This document shows, piece after piece, positions 1 through 8,215 of a DNA stretch of 64,000 bases. Position numbers and translations under genes: made by a program. Every line of letters begins with the position of its first letter. Position 1 is the stretch's first letter. This stretch comes from Komarekiella atlantica HA4396-MV6 (lineage in GTDB: Bacteria; Cyanobacteriota; Cyanobacteriia; Cyanobacteriales; Nostocaceae): assembly GCA_019359395.1 (NCBI GenBank), contig JAHHHK010000008.1, positions 202,262-266,261 of the forward strand, written 5' to 3'. A model generated the notes under the pieces. That model had not been told where the DNA came from and ran no database searches. It saw only the letters and a program-made list of their open reading frames with translations.

Positions 1-129
1 CTTTGTTCAAAGTGTACTCGATTGAAGCTGGATAACAATATTCTCTATCTACCTGATGTCATTATAGAAAGGGGCGCTGCCAACAAGGAAGTATTTTCAA
101 TCCCCCTAAAACTAGCTATTCTCACCTAA
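1..129 (+). CDS. 3' end of an unidentified gene (partial)
   Basis: Frame 1 is open from the first base for 42 codons and ends in TAA at 127-129. The tail contains a CxxC pair (LCSKC) at its visible start and ends IPLKLAILT. A hairpin followed by a T-run lies 60 bp downstream on the same strand, as expected for the end of a transcription unit. I do not recognise the family; the 5' part is outside the window, and an open frame of this length could be chance. Confidence 0.35.
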   Translation, partial: LCSKCTRLKLDNNILYLPDVIIERGAANKEVFSIPLKLAILT

Positions 130-191
130 CCACGAGTAATCGGCTCATTCTTGCAGTGGTTATAGAAAAGTTACGTAAAAAGCATCCCAGA

Positions 192-228
192 AGTGTAGTT
201 GCAGTCCTTGTAACTACACTACTTTTTC
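192..228 (+). terminator. Rho-independent terminator-like hairpin
   Basis: Nine-base arms AGTGTAGTT (192-200) and AACTACACT (212-220) enclose an 11-nt loop and are followed by ACTTTTTC on the plus strand. It suits a plus-strand transcript entering from the left edge and lies between it and the convergent actin-like gene. Confidence 0.6.
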
Positions 229-236
229 TAAGCTAA

Positions 237-1481
237 TCAAACATTCTCGTTCACAGCAATAAAGGTACTAGGTCGCTCACAAGGCGTAAAATTATACTTA
301 CGTTTAACTTCTTCATCTTGATTATCTGTACTACCTTCAGCGGATTTAGTTAGCAGTACAACCTCAGAGCGGGTATAACCAGTCAACTCATCAAACTGAA
401 TAATCATATACTGGTAGAGCGCCCAGACATCCGCCATCCGATTGCCAATACCGGAAGATATCTCATCAGGTATAAAAATATTACCGTGCCAAGATACCTT
501 AATCCCCTCTTTCTGGAAGTAAGTGTCTATTTCAGGACGAATGTAATCCGCAGTCCCTCCGCAAAACACCAGTTCTTCAATATCCTCATCCATTTTCGAG
601 CGCAACCATCTGACGATCGCACGCCAATATTCATCTCTAGCAAGCAATAAAGCCTTGGACATGGACTCGCCATCAAGTTGAATTTCATCACCTTTGCGCT
701 TGCGTGAGAGTTTCTGCATCACCTGGGAGTCACAACTAACTCCAGCTTCTACCAATACCTTGATAATATTGGGATTATCAGGGCTTAGTCCCGATGTCTT
801 GGAAGTAAAATTATTCACTAGCCAAGACATACCAAAACTGCTGGTTATTCCCGCGCTAATTGAACCACTCCGAAAGGTGAAAACACTTGCGTTGCGATAA
901 CCAAGCATCACGTACATCGAAGCAGGCATATTATTGCCAAGGGATCGCCTACGGTGAAAAAATATCCCACTACCCTCAGAAGCTGCATCATAACGAAGCA
1001 TTTTTACCCGCATCTTACCTGCTGGTGTATCAAATCCTCGAAACGCATCCTTCAACCGAACTTGTAACTGTTCTTTGTCTTGCACTTCACCAGGCGGTAA
1101 CAGGATGCTCAAGTAAGCTGCAACATCATTACCCAGGTTCAACTTCTCCTTAGCCAGCCAAAATGCACCACAAATTTTAGGGATTGCCAGTTCGTACTTT
1201 AGCTCCTTCAGCTGCGATATACCCCCAAACCGACGACGGGCAAGCTCTCCCAAGGCGCAGTACTCATCACCTATTCCTACCCAAATACGAGATTCAGGAC
1301 TACCTTCTTGTTGAACGCTCTCAATCGAAGCTTTAGCAATATCTGCTACTTCTGAGTCGAAAAGTAAAACAACAGGCTTTCCTTCTGGATACTCTTGAAC
1401 GATCGCCTTGGTTTTACTTGCGCCCATGTCAATCGTAATTACTACCTTTTTTACGTCTGTTTTCTCCTTTGTTTTGGGCAT
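237..1481 (-). CDS. Actin-like plasmid segregation ATPase (ParM/StbA-type)
   Basis: A 414-aa protein with the actin/Hsp70-fold phosphate-1 motif near the N-terminus (ITIDMGASKTKAIV, about residues 16-29) and a C-terminal adenosine-binding-type motif (EELVFCGGTADYIRPE, about 305-320). The usual phosphate-2 loop is degenerate (MLGYRNASVFTFRSG). Actin-like ParM proteins form ATP-driven filaments that push plasmid copies apart, together with a small centromere-binding partner. No partner follows directly. The best candidate is the gene at 6352-6930, whose upstream region shares TACCCCAAT-type repeats with the region upstream of this gene. The start ATG at 1479-1481 lies just downstream of an AT-rich leader. 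The family call is by motif; which actin-like subfamily it belongs to is not clear. Confidence 0.8.
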   Translation of the reverse strand: MPKTKEKTDVKKVVITIDMGASKTKAIVQEYPEGKPVVLLFDSEVADIAKASIESVQQEGSPESRIWVGIGDEYCALGELARRRFGGISQLKELKYELAIPKICGAFWLAKEKLNLGNDVAAYLSILLPPGEVQDKEQLQVRLKDAFRGFDTPAGKMRVKMLRYDAASEGSGIFFHRRRSLGNNMPASMYVMLGYRNASVFTFRSGSISAGITSSFGMSWLVNNFTSKTSGLSPDNPNIIKVLVEAGVSCDSQVMQKLSRKRKGDEIQLDGESMSKALLLARDEYWRAIVRWLRSKMDEDIEELVFCGGTADYIRPEIDTYFQKEGIKVSWHGNIFIPDEISSGIGNRMADVWALYQYMIIQFDELTGYTRSEVVLLTKSAEGSTDNQDEEVKRKYNFTPCERPSTFIAVNENV

Positions 1482-1734
1482 ATCTTTATCTTTTATTACC
1501 TTTTACTATCGTTCCCAATTTAACCGAAATGGGAAAAATACTGTGGTCTAAAACACTTTCTTTACAGGGTTTAACAGCTTTTTTACATACAAAGTGCGTA
1601 GAGAAAAAACTATTACGGCGATGTTCTTCGATGGCGCTACAGCATTCATACTCAACTCCATTGAGTAGAGAGTCCACTGCAAACTGCCAGCAAGCAACCA
1701 AGTTCAAATTGCCACGGGGCTAACTGAAGTACCT

Positions 1735-2040
1735 CCATAGCACTAATACCAAATCAAAACCGTAAATCCTAAATACATCAAAGTACTAAATATTGCTTTA
1801 ATATCCACTGATCAAATCACCTCCTAAATCATGACTAAATTACCCCAATCACACCCAAATTCTGTATCAACTAAAAGTTTAATTATTAAACAAAATTAGC
1901 TTTTTGCCTGTAATTCAAACAATACGATTGTCATTATCACACCCCGTATTACCTCAACCATCCCCGCAATTACCCCAGTAAAAAGTATCGTAATTGTGCA
2001 GTCTTGGTCGATAACAAGGTATGTCAAATGGGGTTAATTA
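1735..2040. promoter_or_regulatory. Upstream module of the actin-like gene with TACCCCAAT-type repeats
   Basis: AT-rich intergenic DNA with TACCCCAAT (1841-1849), TACCCCAGT (1971-1979), CCCCGTATTACCTC (from 1942) and TCCCCGCAAT. The same words recur at 7018-7069 upstream of the gene at 6352-6930. At 2014-2023 the block ends with ACAAGGTATG, also found at 7302 and 7811. It may be a centromere-like (parC) or promoter region; that is inference from the shared words and position. Confidence 0.45.
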
Positions 2041-2108
2041 CACATTTGCTTTGCTGTAAAATTTTTGATCGCAGCTTTTACAGATGAGATACATGAAGTG
2101 ATTATTCC

Positions 2109-2145
2109 AGGCGATCGCACCTCTAAAACTAGAATGCGATCGCCT
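2109..2145 (-). terminator. HIP1-containing hairpin downstream of the AhpD-like gene
   Basis: Eleven-base arms AGGCGATCGCA (2109-2119) and TGCGATCGCCT (2135-2145), each holding a HIP1 octamer, lie just after the stop of the minus-strand gene at 2157. The stem is strong but there is no long T-run. Confidence 0.4.
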
Positions 2146-2156
2146 TTCCAGTTCCG

Positions 2157-2729
2157 TCAAATACTGTTGATGCCCTCGACCAAAGGCTTTGACCAAATGT
2201 ATGGCTGAAATGGTTTATCAAGGGGCGTTTTAGCAATGTGATTTGTGTAGTTGTGCATCACTTTAATTGCTATGCCCAGAATGACTTCTAGGACTTGCTG
2301 TTTACCATAACCAGCTGCTAAAAATTCCTCAATTTCACTATCTTCAACCCAACCCCGTGCTTGAATCATTCGTTGTGTAAAATGACGTAGTGCTTGTAAT
2401 TTTGGATCTTGGAGTGGGATGCCATCACGTAACGCTTGAATATCTTCACTCTTCATACCCATCATCTTTGCCAAGCCGGAATGGGCTGCCATGCAGTAGT
2501 GACACTCGTGTTCATAATTCACTGTTAAATAAATGATTTGCTGTTCAATTGGGCTGAAACTTGTCGTAGCAAACAAATCCCATAGTGCCATCGAACCTTT
2601 AAGTAATGCAGGTGCTTGGGCGAAAACTCCCTCTAAATTTGGAATAAACCCAAACGTTTGTTGTGCGTGAACTAATGCCGCTTTAGAGTCTTGAGGTGCG
2701 GTATCAATCGTGTGAATAGTAAATTCCAT
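2157..2729 (-). CDS. AhpD-like carboxymuconolactone decarboxylase family protein
   Basis: A 190-aa protein with the AhpD-type redox signature ECHYCMAAHS (C76, C79, H83), in which the CxxC pair and downstream His form the peroxidase/proton-relay centre. Length and the N-terminal helix pattern fit the uncharacterised peroxidase-related subfamily rather than true decarboxylases. It is divergent from a TetR regulator, and a perfect palindrome (2755-2776) sits in the 82-bp gap, so it is very likely the regulator's target. Such pairs usually respond to oxidative or electrophile stress; the inducer is not visible. Confidence 0.85.
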   Translation of the reverse strand: MEFTIHTIDTAPQDSKAALVHAQQTFGFIPNLEGVFAQAPALLKGSMALWDLFATTSFSPIEQQIIYLTVNYEHECHYCMAAHSGLAKMMGMKSEDIQALRDGIPLQDPKLQALRHFTQRMIQARGWVEDSEIEEFLAAGYGKQQVLEVILGIAIKVMHNYTNHIAKTPLDKPFQPYIWSKPLVEGINSI

Positions 2730-2754
2730 CGGTTGTTGTCTTAAATATGCGCTT

Positions 2755-2776
2755 AAGTAGACAAGCCTGTCTACTT
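2755..2776. promoter_or_regulatory. TetR-type operator
   Basis: Perfect 9-bp arms AAGTAGACA (2755-2763) and TGTCTACTT (2768-2776), 4-nt spacer, centred between two divergent genes. A third half-site, TGTCTACT, lies at 2813-2820 over the start of the tetR gene. This layout suggests control of both genes. Confidence 0.7.
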
Positions 2777-2811
2777 GAAATTGGTGCTATTGTATTTCAA
2801 AGGAGACAATA

Positions 2812-3405
2812 TTGTCTACTCATCCAACTATGACTGCCCAATCAAGCCACGCTCGACAACAAATCCTAGAAACGGCTTCTGAACTCTTTTATCAGAAGGG
2901 AATTCAGCATGTCGGCATTAATGAAGTCATTGCAGCATCGGGCGTTGCCAAACGAACACTTTACCGTTGGTTTCCGTCTAAAGACTTGTTAATTGAGGAA
3001 GTGATGAAATATCGCGCTGTTCAGTGGTTACGCTGGTTTGAAGATGCGGTGTCAGAGCGAGGCATTACACCCAAAGAACGCTTACTAGCAACGTTTGATG
3101 TGTTGCGTGAGTGGTACTCAAGTCCCAATTTTCGCGGTTGTCCGTTCATTAATGCTGTTTTGGAACTAGCCGATGCCTCTCATAAAGCACATCAGGTTTC
3201 AGTAGACCTACGTGAGTCGATTCGACAAATTATTGTGCGCTTGGCGGCTGAGGCTGGTGTCAAAAATCCAGAATTTTTTTCGCAACAGTACCTTCTGCTG
3301 ATTGGAGGAGCTAGCTTAATGGCAACAATCGAACAGTCAGCTAACGGAGCAACGTTTGCTCAAAGTGCGCTCTCGATTCTGATTGATGCAAATATAGGAA
3401 ATTAA
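2812..3405 (+). CDS. TetR/AcrR family transcriptional regulator
   Basis: A 197-aa protein with an N-terminal helix-turn-helix typical of TetR (ILETASELFYQKGIQHVG through VAKRTLYRWFPSKDLLIEEV, about residues 18-62) and a helical C-terminal ligand-binding domain of usual size. The start is TTG at 2812, supported by AAGGAG seven bases upstream; an internal ATG (residue 7) is the alternative. It is divergent from the AhpD-like gene with a perfect palindrome between. The ligand is unknown. Confidence 0.88.
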   Translation: MSTHPTMTAQSSHARQQILETASELFYQKGIQHVGINEVIAASGVAKRTLYRWFPSKDLLIEEVMKYRAVQWLRWFEDAVSERGITPKERLLATFDVLREWYSSPNFRGCPFINAVLELADASHKAHQVSVDLRESIRQIIVRLAAEAGVKNPEFFSQQYLLLIGGASLMATIEQSANGATFAQSALSILIDANIGN

Positions 3406-3570
3406 CATCGACACTGACATCAAGGAAATCAGGTAGGCTGAAAAGCTTTGCACGATTAGTGCGCGAATGCTCGATTCGATGCTCTATTTCAACAAGTTGC
3501 TTGTACTATAACTGAATGGCACTAAGAAAAGCTATAAACTATGCCCAGTAAGGGTTACAGCTTTAATACC

Positions 3571-3801
3571 CTACGAGTGCAGTAACAGTATGAGTAACTG
3601 CGATCGCTGAAGGAGAGATGATGTAGTTGTAATACCTTCAGGAGAGTCACTCAGCAGGTAGTAGGGATATTGGGCAGACATGAGGCGTGTTCGAGCAAGT
3701 GCGAGGGCAACGCGACTGGTATCAATGGTTATCCAGCGCCGTCCCCACTGTTCAGCAACGTAAGCTGTAGTGCCTGAGCCACCTTTTACTATAGAGTAGT
3801 A
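3571..3801 (-). pseudogene. C-terminal remnant of a site-specific DNA methyltransferase
   Basis: The minus strand between an in-frame TAA (3802-3804) and TAG (3571-3573) reads [19 protein letters not shown], then [17 protein letters not shown] and [15 protein letters not shown]. This is the SAM-binding GGSGTT motif and adjacent region of a DNA N4/N6 methyltransferase common in cyanobacteria. No start, target-recognition part or catalytic motif is left. The LRAT gene begins 33 bp beyond the remnant, so the cargo here was probably assembled by replacement of a restriction-modification locus. Confidence 0.75.
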
Positions 3802-3836
3802 TTACTGAGCAGTTTCGTTGCAGGAGTTATCACTAA

Positions 3837-4334
3837 ATGATGGGATTAGAGCCTGGTGATCAAATAAAGATTGGAATTTACTTCAAAGGCAACCCTTTTA
3901 CGCACCACGGTATTTACGTTGGGGATTATTATCTGCCAGATGGTACACCACCTAAAGTGGATGGTGTAGTTCACTTTAAAAAACAACATGATTTAGGTGA
4001 AGTTAAAGTAAAGCACACAGACTTAGAGGGTTTTTGTAAGGGTAGTGAACGTCTAAACGAAATAGAAGTTGTTAATTACGGCTCATTCTTTTCTGAGATA
4101 GAGCGTATGAAGGTGGTGGAAAATGCTCTTAAGTGTGCACAGAAATACGAAAGTTACGGTAACAATATCTTCAAAAAATTCTTTGGACTAGGTTATAACA
4201 TCGCTACTTTTAACTGTGAACATTTAGCTACCCAATGCAGGCTTGGGCATGCACAAAGCTTACAAGGAGACTTACTTAAAACAATCTTGTTCTATGGGCC
4301 AGAGATTCAAAAAGCACTCCAAAAGATGCATTAG
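3837..4334 (+). CDS. LRAT/NlpC-P60 superfamily domain protein
   Basis: A 165-aa protein with the circularly permuted NlpC/P60 (LRAT, H-rev107) signature: an N-terminal histidine block HHGIYVGD (H23, H24) and, about 100 residues later, the nucleophile motif NCEHLATQC (C127). The family includes thioester-forming acyltransferases, phospholipases and uncharacterised bacterial proteins. No signal peptide or membrane anchor is seen, so a cytoplasmic role is likely. An AGGAG lies about 10 nt before the ATG. Substrate unknown. It sits in a cargo block between a dead methyltransferase and a two-helix membrane protein, which makes a defence or stress role possible but unproven. Confidence 0.75.
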   Translation: MMGLEPGDQIKIGIYFKGNPFTHHGIYVGDYYLPDGTPPKVDGVVHFKKQHDLGEVKVKHTDLEGFCKGSERLNEIEVVNYGSFFSEIERMKVVENALKCAQKYESYGNNIFKKFFGLGYNIATFNCEHLATQCRLGHAQSLQGDLLKTILFYGPEIQKALQKMH

Positions 4335-4793
4335 CTCGATGATGTAAGAAAAGGACGATTTGTCAGAACCTGTGCGACACTGTTAGTGAACTCTTGTAGT
4401 GCGTTTCAACCACTCTGAAAACGACCGGATATTGTTGGCGAACTCGAAAGGCTTAGCCAAGCGACGGGTATGACAACGATTCGTGTAATTAGGTATAATC
4501 ACAGGGGCTAAAAGCTTGGTGAGTGAGCGTCTCAGCGATCAATCTTTTGTACTATCGACTCATCTTAATCAATCTAGGGCGGATGCCTGTATAAATGTGG
4601 CTCACGGTCGCTCAATGGGAACGTTAGAACGCTGGGTTATCGGTGAGGGCAAGGGCAGCGGTAGATCTTTTTGCTGGATGTCTTGAAAGTAAATTCTAGG
4701 GATATTTATCTGAAAGCTAGAAAATCTAAATGGTGAAGTAATGATAGTGATACAACTGATATCAAAACGTGTAAAAGGAGACTTAGTTAGGTA
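4335..4793. other. Gene-free stretch
   Basis: No convincing reading frame, hairpin terminator or repeat found on either strand. Its base composition is less AT-rich than the other intergenic regions, so it may be decayed coding sequence, but I could not recognise a protein. Confidence 0.4.
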
Positions 4794-5561
4794 ATGGCAA
4801 CTAGTCCTGAACCCAACATTACAGCCATAGCAAGCATCATTGCTGCCTTTATTGCTGCAACTCCCCCTACGCTTACAACCATAACTGATGTTGCTATAAA
4901 ATTAAGAGGCTTATTTCAAGAAAAGAGGAGTCCGCCTTTAAGGGTTCTCAAGATTACCAGGAAGCCAGTGGATGTAAAACATTGGAGAAGAGTTAGAAGA
5001 AATTTTCTAATTGGTATTTTTTTATTGGTGATAAGTATTCTCTTTGTCTTGATTAATACGTTGTTGTATCGCCTCGGCTTTCAGTACATCACACTGAGTA
5101 ATTTTGGAGTAATAGGTACAGTTTGGGGATTAAAAATAAATGTAATTGTTGTTGTAAACTTTTTCTTTCTTTGCTTTTACATTATTGCTTTTACTAAAGC
5201 CTACAAAAGAATGGGAAATGATCCCAATGACGCTCGTCACTTCTTATTTAAAAAGGCTTTCTTACTTGTAGAAGCTGACTTTAAAGACACTATCAATTAC
5301 TGCCAGGAAACACTAAAACTTTTAGATGCAAGAATTCTTGAATTTGATTCAGGGACTGCGGTGATAATAGAAGCTTACACTAATAATGAATTGGTCGCTG
5401 TTTTTGGAGGGCTTTATCGTATCAGAATAAACACAGAGGATATCAAAGCTGATAGAACCGAGTTAGAAGTAGAATTTTTTCCCTATGTGTCAGACGACAT
5501 TGCAAAGTTAACTAAATCCTCCAATATAAATAGATTCATTAAGGTTTTTACAAATAGATGA
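4794..5561 (+). CDS. Two-helix membrane protein of unknown function
   Basis: A 255-aa protein. Residues about 10-27 are mildly hydrophobic and Ala/Thr-rich, followed by a basic stretch, then two strong transmembrane segments (about 72-95 and 110-132). A C-terminal soluble domain of about 110 residues is rich in beta-strand patterns (RILEFDSGTAVIIEAY, ELVAVFGGLYRIRI). AGGAG lies a dozen bases upstream of the ATG. I do not recognise a family. It stands alone between the LRAT gene and a CPBP protease in opposite orientation. Confidence 0.65.
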   Translation: MATSPEPNITAIASIIAAFIAATPPTLTTITDVAIKLRGLFQEKRSPPLRVLKITRKPVDVKHWRRVRRNFLIGIFLLVISILFVLINTLLYRLGFQYITLSNFGVIGTVWGLKINVIVVVNFFFLCFYIIAFTKAYKRMGNDPNDARHFLFKKAFLLVEADFKDTINYCQETLKLLDARILEFDSGTAVIIEAYTNNELVAVFGGLYRIRINTEDIKADRTELEVEFFPYVSDDIAKLTKSSNINRFIKVFTNR

Positions 5562-5598
5562 CACTTCTTCTATTCTCAAAATCCTCTATTCTCAAAAA

Positions 5599-6159
5599 TT
5601 ACTTAGATTGGTTATTAAGTCTTTGATATCCCCCAAAGCCTAAAAGCCAGCTTACAACAAATACCCAGTGAAGCATTACGGGAGGGTAAATGGAACCACT
5701 TTTTAAGTAAGCAATGGTACAAACAATAGCTAAAATTGCTGCTGAAGTCAGAAAAGCAAAGCTACTGAATGTCGTTCTCGCATTCCGAATAAAAAAAGTT
5801 GCATTCAACGGATGGTAAATAACAAATAGTACTAAGCTAATGCTTCCGGCAATCCATTGATACGCTAGAGATGCTTGCTCAGTCTTGTGCGGTAATAATA
5901 GAACGCGAAAGAACACTTCTTCTGCTGTAGCGGGAAGAAGTAAGGTTATTAAGGTTAAGCGGAATATAACTTTCCAGGAAATTTCGGGAATCTCAGCTTT
6001 CAAAAAATTAAGTTTGAAACCTAGTGGTATGACAATCAAGGAAAAAATTAGCAAAAGTATGGCTGTCCAAATCCAATCATTGCTACCGGGAAGAGTTGAA
6101 AAGGAATTAATTAGACGAGATTGCACTAGAGAAACTAGTTCATTTAGTGAAAATGTCAT
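5599..6159 (-). CDS. CPBP family intramembrane metalloprotease
   Basis: A 186-aa, hydrophobic protein with the CPBP (CAAX protease/bacteriocin-processing) motifs: the Glu-Glu pair in TAEEVFFRVLL (EExxxR type) and a later histidine motif in a membrane segment (VIYHPLNATFF, HxxxN). About five transmembrane segments. These enzymes cleave within membranes and in bacteria are tied to bacteriocin maturation or immunity and to stress. No bacteriocin gene is adjacent. The protein is shorter than many relatives but the catalytic pieces are present. Confidence 0.8.
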   Translation of the reverse strand: MTFSLNELVSLVQSRLINSFSTLPGSNDWIWTAILLLIFSLIVIPLGFKLNFLKAEIPEISWKVIFRLTLITLLLPATAEEVFFRVLLLPHKTEQASLAYQWIAGSISLVLFVIYHPLNATFFIRNARTTFSSFAFLTSAAILAIVCTIAYLKSGSIYPPVMLHWVFVVSWLLGFGGYQRLNNQSK

Positions 6160-6351
6160 GATTTTGCAGCCAGATTTGTGAAAGTATGACCGCTGTTGTT
6201 CAAATCATAAAATAATACTCATAAATAAGCAACTCTGGGATTATTGCCCACAACGACAAACAGGACAAGTACAGGAATTACGCAAGTATCACAAGCGAAG
6301 GCAGAGAGTACACTTTTCTCTAACACTTAACACCCATTCCTCATAATCCCC

Positions 6352-6930
6352 TCACTCCAAACGAAATCCTGCATCAACTTCTATTTCTGCCTTAGCAATT
6401 GGGTCATCCTCGTCATCATTAAAAAATCCATCATCTTCAGAATCTTCTGATAAAACATTTGATACGGATGGATCTGCCGTAACAGCTAATGAGTCAGGAC
6501 TTGGCCCAGTGACATCAAAAAAAGAAACCGAAGGGGGAACCAAATTAGGTGAAACAGGAGTTATTCCTACTCCGTTAGTTCCAATTGTTGGTTGTAAGCC
6601 ACTTGCACCTTGCGAGAAAACTCCACTATGAGGATTAACAAGAACTACTTGGGGCAACCCCTCCATCCCAAACGTCCGTTTCATCTTAATGATCTGAACT
6701 TCAAGTTGCGCGATCGCATCATGGAGGGCTGACTGCAATTCTACACCAGATACCCCCGCAGCAGATAGCGCAAACGGTAGGTAATACGCCCGCAGCGCCT
6801 CACATACTAACTCAGTTTGCCCTCGCTTCTTCGACTGGAGATAACTAATTACTATACCGTCCTCCATATCTTTATTCCGCATGATACGCGCCAACTCAAC
6901 CGAATCAGCTGGCTTACTCGCTCTTGCCAT
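6352..6930 (-). CDS. Plasmid-borne protein of unknown function, possible partner of the actin-like ATPase
   Basis: A 192-aa protein using the ATG at 6928-6930, preceded by an AGAAGAGAAG purine run; a longer frame to 7002 adds a Leu/Arg-rich stretch that looks untranslated. Residues 1-60 contain a charged helix pair followed by KKRGQTELVCEALRAYYLPFA, which resembles a compact DNA-binding head. The middle is Gly/Pro-rich and the C-terminus strongly acidic (EDSEDDGFFNDDEDDP). ParR/StbB-like adaptor proteins have a DNA-binding head and a disordered tail that touches the filament, so an adaptor role with the actin-like protein at 237-1481 is plausible. The shared upstream repeats support this. It is inference only. 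Confidence 0.6.
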   Translation of the reverse strand: MARASKPADSVELARIMRNKDMEDGIVISYLQSKKRGQTELVCEALRAYYLPFALSAAGVSGVELQSALHDAIAQLEVQIIKMKRTFGMEGLPQVVLVNPHSGVFSQGASGLQPTIGTNGVGITPVSPNLVPPSVSFFDVTGPSPDSLAVTADPSVSNVLSEDSEDDGFFNDDEDDPIAKAEIEVDAGFRLE

Positions 6931-7013
6931 AACTTCTCTTCTATATAACGTGCAAATCAAGCTTCTCAGTAAGCTATTTGTCAATACTCTTACTTTAACC
7001 ATACAGTGGGAGA

Positions 7014-7330
7014 ACTCACCCCCGTATTTACTCCTAACTACCCCAATTCACACACTAATTACCCCAATTAAGTGAAATTTGGTTTGATTTTTGTCAATCA
7101 AAATAAATAATTAACTGAAAAATAAACTCTAACAATCTCCATAATTGAGGTATTCTGAGGGCAAATTAACCCAATTATTTCAGCATTACGTCAAAGGTTA
7201 ATCGGCTTAGGGAATAACCCCACAATCCGCTCTGCATCTGATTTACTACAGTCGCACTCCACAACAGACTATTGCTGTCGCCGTACAGTCCTGTAACTAA
7301 AACAAGGTATGTTTAGTAGGGTCATTTTAT
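7014..7330. promoter_or_regulatory. Second TACCCCAAT-type module, paralogous to 1735-2040
   Basis: Contains CCCCCGTATTTACTCC (from 7017), TACCCCAAT at 7039-7047 and 7060-7068, a weaker TAACCCAAT at about 7160, and ends with CAGTC ... AACAAGGTATG at 7286-7311. The order matches the module upstream of the actin-like gene, and both modules sit directly upstream of minus-strand genes. I read it as a duplicated centromere/promoter region. Confidence 0.45.
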
Positions 7331-7816
7331 TACTAAAGCTATTATCAATAAACTAGATTAATTGACAGTGTCTTTAATACCAATCGTCTTATTTTGTATT
7401 ACAAAATGCTACCTTTGTAATATATCTACTGTTTAATAAATAAACAGATTGAAAAATAATACCTATAAATAATTGTAATTACGTATAATTTAATTCACGA
7501 TAATGGATAGCACCCACTACGCGATCGCACGCTGGCGACATAACCATACAATCTCTACAACCCAACAATTGCATCATTAAAAACAAGGTTTACGGCTTCA
7601 GTGTCAGTTACAAGACGAACTATAAGATATTACCTTGTATTATCACAAGTTACAGTACTCTCACTGGCGGCATCTAAATCAAGTATAGTTTATACCAAAA
7701 GTAGCAGCGATATTGTCCGCAATTGAGCCCATACACTGTTGTCAGATTTCCGGTTATCCCCAACTCCCTCAATGCAGTCTCTAACTATGCCACTCAGTCC
7801 CGCAGTGAAACAAGGT
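7331..7816. other. AT-rich region upstream of the mobilization genes; oriT candidate area
   Basis: No protein-coding frame is convincing. It includes one HIP1 site (about 7521), AAAACAAGGTTTACGG at 7579 and, at its right end, CAGTC...GAAACAAGGTATG running into the start codon of the MobC-like gene. Origins of transfer usually lie just upstream of mobC/relaxase genes, so this is the place to look; no nick-site consensus could be assigned. Confidence 0.35.
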
Positions 7817-8173
7817 ATGGTAAGTAACCCCATAAAGCGAACTAAATCTATCAAGGTATACCTCTTTGAGGAAGAGAAAACTACCATTGAGGAAAAAGCG
7901 ATCGCCACAGGGGTAACTGCATCTGAGTATTTACGTTCCTGTGGGTTAAGGCGGGTACTAACGGCAAAACCATCTGCCGACTTGATAACTATCCGCGCGA
8001 CTGCTGGAAACCTCAAAAGCGAACTGATGATGTTATCTCACTTAGCAAAGGAAACAAACAACCAGCAAATTTTGGATACTGTCAATAATGCGATCGCACT
8101 CGTAGATCAGACTATCGCAGCTGCATTTAACCTAGACGTTCTAGATAAATCACCCTCAAGCCAAGATAAATAA
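7817..8173 (+). CDS. MobC-like plasmid mobilization accessory protein
   Basis: A 118-aa protein starting MVSNPIKRTKSIKVYLFEEE, with the ribbon-helix-helix-like MobC pattern KTTIEEKAIATGVTASEYLR and then SCGLRR, and a C-terminal helix containing LMMLSHLAKETNNQQ. MobC-type proteins bind oriT and help the relaxase open DNA. It lies 42 bp upstream of the MOBP relaxase. An upstream TTG (7739) is possible, but the ATG at 7817 is embedded in the ACAAGGTATG word that is repeated elsewhere in the plasmid, and the family begins here. Confidence 0.75.
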   Translation: MVSNPIKRTKSIKVYLFEEEKTTIEEKAIATGVTASEYLRSCGLRRVLTAKPSADLITIRATAGNLKSELMMLSHLAKETNNQQILDTVNNAIALVDQTIAAAFNLDVLDKSPSSQDK

Positions 8174-8215
8174 GGCATTACAGGTTCTATATCCCCCACT
8201 TTCAACTCCTTCAAT

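Noticed and set aside
1486..1707. 73-aa frame just upstream of the actin-like gene on the same strand
   Set aside because: TTG start, no ribosome site, odd composition (Cys/His/Phe scattered); I see no family. The real partner candidate is at 6352-6930.
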